From: Scheffersomyces stipitis CBS 6054
Lineage: Eukaryota; Ascomycota; Pichiomycetes; Serinales; Debaryomycetaceae
Reading direction: 5' to 3'
NCBI RefSeq assembly: GCF_000209165.1
Contig: NC_009046.1
Coordinates: 620,001-684,000 of the forward strand
Length of the DNA: 64,000 nt
The notes beneath the pieces were generated by a model. That model had not been told where the DNA came from, made no database searches, and worked only from the letters and a program-made list of their open reading frames with translations. The position numbers and the translations under genes are program-made. Shown piece by piece: positions 61,450-64,000 of the stretch (positions are counted from its first letter, which is position 1; every line of letters starts with the position of its first letter).

Positions 61450-63180
61450 ATGTCCAAGATGCAACTTGCTGTCCACCAAGAGGACGCTGACATTTTGTTG
61501 AAGGAAAAGAACGTTCTCAACGATCCTGTTTTGGACAAATACAGAGTTTCTGGCCAGATTGCTCAGACTGGGTTACAATATATTGCTTCTTTAATCAATG
61601 ATTCGTACCATTTAGGCAAATACCCTCAACCCTTGACCGTCCAGGAGTTGTGTATTTTGGGAGACTCGTTTTTGACCAAGTTGTTGTCCCGTGTGTATAA
61701 TAATGTCATCAGAGAGAAGGGAATTGCCCAGCCTACCTCCATCGAAGTCAATGAGTTGGTGGCTGGTTTTGCTCCAGAAGTTGATGATGAAGGTGCCTAC
61801 ACTTTCGTAGCTGGAGATGTTGTTACCATCTCGTTGGGTGTCCAGATCGACGGTTATACTGCCAATGTGGCGCATACCGTGGTCATCTACCCTGCTGGCG
61901 TAGAAGTGAATAACGAAATCAAGCCCACTGGACCTTTGTTGGGAGGTAAGGCTGACGCCATCTGTGCTACCCATATTGCCACCGAGACCATTGTTGCTTT
62001 GTTGGGATTGGCTTTATCACCAGAAAAGATTCCTGCCCAACTCAAGATCAACGGTAGCGCCACTATCACCGGAGGTCACATCCGTGCTCTTGTGGACTCG
62101 GTTGCTGAGTCGTTCAACTGTGTGGTTTTGCCAGGATCCAAGGTCAGAAGAGTAAGAAGATTCTTGTCGGGACAAGCTGAGGGTATTGTTGCCGAACGTG
62201 ATTTCAAGGGTGTCGTTTGGGACGAATCTCACCAGGAACAGAAATTGTTACAGAAGAGTACCATAAGTAATAGCACAGATTTGATCATCCAAACAAACAA
62301 CAGCAACACTAGCACATCAACCAACACCTCCAGCGCCATTCCAACAGATGATTTTGTTGTTTTGGCTGGTGAAGTGTACCAAATCGACATGAGATTGGCT
62401 TCTTTACAGGAGTTCGAAGGCGAGGCTGGTTTGATCACCACCGAGGAAATCGACCATTTCACTGGCAAGAACCACAAGAATGAATTCAACTGTAAGAGCA
62501 CTATCCACGTTCGTGATTTCGCAGTGACTCACCAGTTGAAGTTAAAGACTTCTCGTAGATTGTTAGGTGAAGTCGACAAGAGATTCTCGGTTTACCCATT
62601 CAAGTTATCATACACCTGCAAGCATTTCCCAGTCAAGTTAGAAAATGACAATGTCCAAGAACAATTGGCACAGATTAAGTCCGAATTGAAGACCAACAAA
62701 TTGGGGTTGTCCGAGTTGTCCAATAGACATTTAATAAAATCAAAGCCAGTGCAAGTCACAAAGTTCATACCCTTGGACAAGATCTTGCTTTCAGCTAACC
62801 CTACTGGTAAACACGCAATTGACATGAGCAAGCCTGTTTTGCCAGGTATGGAAATCCCCTTGCCAAACTTGGGAGTCTCGTCTTTGAAGTTGAAGGCTTT
62901 GTTGAAGCACGCCAAGCCTATTGCTAACGTCAGAGAATCTACTACTGTTGTTCTCAACAACGTCAAGAACGAAGTTGTTCGTTTGACCGGCGGCTCTAAG
63001 ACTACTACGCCAAGCTGGGTCCACTCTCAATACAAGTTGGGAGGTGCCTACGTCCAGTCCATTGAACAAATTGTGCAATTGAGCAAAGACAAGAGATTTG
63101 GTATCAAGGTCAAAGAATGCCAGCCATACAACTTGAGCAAGACTGTTGGCCAGGCTGCCGAGACCATGGAGTTGGATTAG
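61450..63180 (+). CDS. ARX1: 60S export factor Arx1 (methionine-aminopeptidase fold, probably inactive)
   Basis: 576 residues. N-terminus VLNDPVLDKYRVSGQIAQTGLQYIASLIND and GIAQPTSIEVNELVAGFAPE, followed by a pita-bread fold: GDVVTISLGVQIDGYTANVAHTVVI in place of the metal-binding D...D of real peptidases, so catalysis is unlikely. An Asn/Ser/Thr-rich insert (about 275-298) is followed by VLAGEVYQIDMRLAS. Arx1 binds pre-60S particles near the exit tunnel and contacts FG nucleoporins for nuclear export. Length matches S. cerevisiae Arx1 (593). Confidence 0.94.
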   Translation: MSKMQLAVHQEDADILLKEKNVLNDPVLDKYRVSGQIAQTGLQYIASLINDSYHLGKYPQPLTVQELCILGDSFLTKLLSRVYNNVIREKGIAQPTSIEVNELVAGFAPEVDDEGAYTFVAGDVVTISLGVQIDGYTANVAHTVVIYPAGVEVNNEIKPTGPLLGGKADAICATHIATETIVALLGLALSPEKIPAQLKINGSATITGGHIRALVDSVAESFNCVVLPGSKVRRVRRFLSGQAEGIVAERDFKGVVWDESHQEQKLLQKSTISNSTDLIIQTNNSNTSTSTNTSSAIPTDDFVVLAGEVYQIDMRLASLQEFEGEAGLITTEEIDHFTGKNHKNEFNCKSTIHVRDFAVTHQLKLKTSRRLLGEVDKRFSVYPFKLSYTCKHFPVKLENDNVQEQLAQIKSELKTNKLGLSELSNRHLIKSKPVQVTKFIPLDKILLSANPTGKHAIDMSKPVLPGMEIPLPNLGVSSLKLKALLKHAKPIANVRESTTVVLNNVKNEVVRLTGGSKTTTPSWVHSQYKLGGAYVQSIEQIVQLSKDKRFGIKVKECQPYNLSKTVGQAAETMELD

Positions 63181-64000
63181 ATAGCGAAGTAGACGTTGTA
63201 AAATAGCATTTTTGAATAGACAAGAGATAAAAGTTACGTCAAGAATTTTGCACTATAAAATTTTTAGCTACAAAATTAGAGCATTTGAGAAAGATAACCA
63301 GAGACAACTCGGAAGGATTTTAAAAAGGCAATGTATTTTAAGAATAGTATAAGTAGATCAACACTCTGGTATGTATGAAGATAAATCACGTGATTATCCA
63401 TATTCAATTATAGGGTAATTTGGTACCAGATCTCCATGGAAATGAGTGGTTTCGTACGCGAAAAAGGGTTCGAAGAGACCCAATAGCAGCAAGGACACTC
63501 CCTGAAAACAATGATAAGAGGCGGGTTTTGTCTTGGTGTGGGACGCAAAAAGAGGGAAAGTGAAAAATTAGACCTAACTTGGCCAGATGGGGATTCAGTT
63601 TAGGGGCAGCAGGTTTCCGACCGACACTAAGGAACCAAAACCATCAAAGGCGGACGTTGAATGTCTAAAGTGCAGATTTATTTTTGATGTACGCCAACAG
63701 ATTGGCATATAACAATGGAATAGTTAGAAGGGTATAGCATAATAGGTCAAGTGGGTAGTATAATAGGCTAATTGTGAAGAAGGGGTTTTTGCATGTTACT
63801 GTGGTGAGTGCAGTTTGCCGTGGGATAATGGAGGGCTGCAATTGGCAGTAAGCATAGAGATAGAGAATATATTAGAGTCGTGTGGAGACAATACAACTGA
63901 TACATAAAGGTTGGAGAAAAGGAGAGATGATGAGATGAGATTTTTGGTACAGAGAGCGATGCGATGAGATGCGATGAGATGAGAGGAGAAAAGATAGAAG
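63181..64000. promoter_or_regulatory. ARX1 3' flank and likely promoter of a gene beyond the window
   Basis: Contains palindromic AATCACGTGATT (63384-63395, Cbf1/E-box type), TGAAAAATTA (63561-63570, RRPE-like) and two adjacent copies of GCGATGAGAT (63961-63970 and 63971-63980), an exact match to the PAC element of ribosome/rRNA-processing gene promoters. No gene begins before 64000. A plus-strand ribosome-biogenesis gene just to the right is predicted. Confidence 0.6.

Overview
The window is nuclear chromosomal DNA of a budding yeast of the CTG (Ser1) clade. The best guess is Scheffersomyces (Pichia) stipitis or a close relative. The strongest evidence is an alpha-pheromone precursor with four copies of WHWTSYGVFEPG, which I recall (not searched) as the S. 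stipitis alpha factor. Supporting evidence is the dense, mostly intronless gene layout, introns with yeast-type GTAAGT/GTATGT and CTAAC signals, and family best matches of Candida/Debaryomyces type. If this is right, CTG codons are read as serine; residues quoted here avoid depending on that except where stated. No prokaryotic, viral, plasmid, CRISPR or complete transposon feature was seen.

Layout. 0-2.6 kb: 3' end of a DUF3605 (Gig1-like) gene, then the divergent histone H4/H3 pair. 3-8.4 kb: a DUF3445 heme-domain protein, the GPI mannosyltransferase GPI18 and the acetyl-CoA synthetase ACS2, all on the minus strand. 8.4-10.7 kb: long gene-free stretch. 10.7-18.4 kb: cytosolic Hsp70 (SSA), an intron-containing POM33/PER33 homologue, septin CDC3 and a CinA-C protein. 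18.9-23.3 kb: proteasome ubiquitin receptor RPN13 (one intron) and GPI inositol-deacylase BST1. 23.6-25.4 kb: the divergent histone H2B/H2A pair. 26-32.3 kb: acyltransferase LOA1, splicing factor IST3, ribosome-biogenesis factor ERB1, a Nudix hydrolase and a macro-domain protein. 33-37.3 kb: a gene-poor region holding a small secreted orphan protein and a decayed inverted copy of it. 37.4-44.7 kb: porin POR1, cyclin CTK2, checkpoint protein MAD2, BET4 (whose first exon is only the ATG) and a DUF4246 protein. 45.9-53.2 kb: alpha-pheromone gene, NOP9, mitochondrial aspartyl-tRNA synthetase MSD1 and an MFS transporter. 54.9-63.2 kb: a GT15 mannosyltransferase, CUZ1, RPP1, ELA1, tRNA-Ser(AGA) and ARX1. 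63.2-64 kb: what looks like the promoter of a further ribosome-biogenesis gene lying just outside the window.

The genes are ordinary housekeeping functions and are not organised in operons. Their themes are chromatin (all four core histones), GPI-anchor and cell-wall glycosylation (GPI18, BST1, GT15), the ubiquitin-proteasome/Cdc48 system (RPN13, CUZ1), ribosome and RNA biogenesis (ERB1, NOP9, ARX1, RPP1, IST3) and transcription elongation (CTK2, ELA1).

The most interesting material is regulatory and evolutionary. The two divergent histone promoters share the 8-mer AGTGCGAC, two copies each. The RPN13 and CUZ1 promoters share a PACE-like GGTGGCAA box and a clustered A(A/T)TAGTGAGA motif. Inverted duplication followed by decay surrounds the orphan secreted gene. 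CDC3 has lost key residues of its GTPase motifs.
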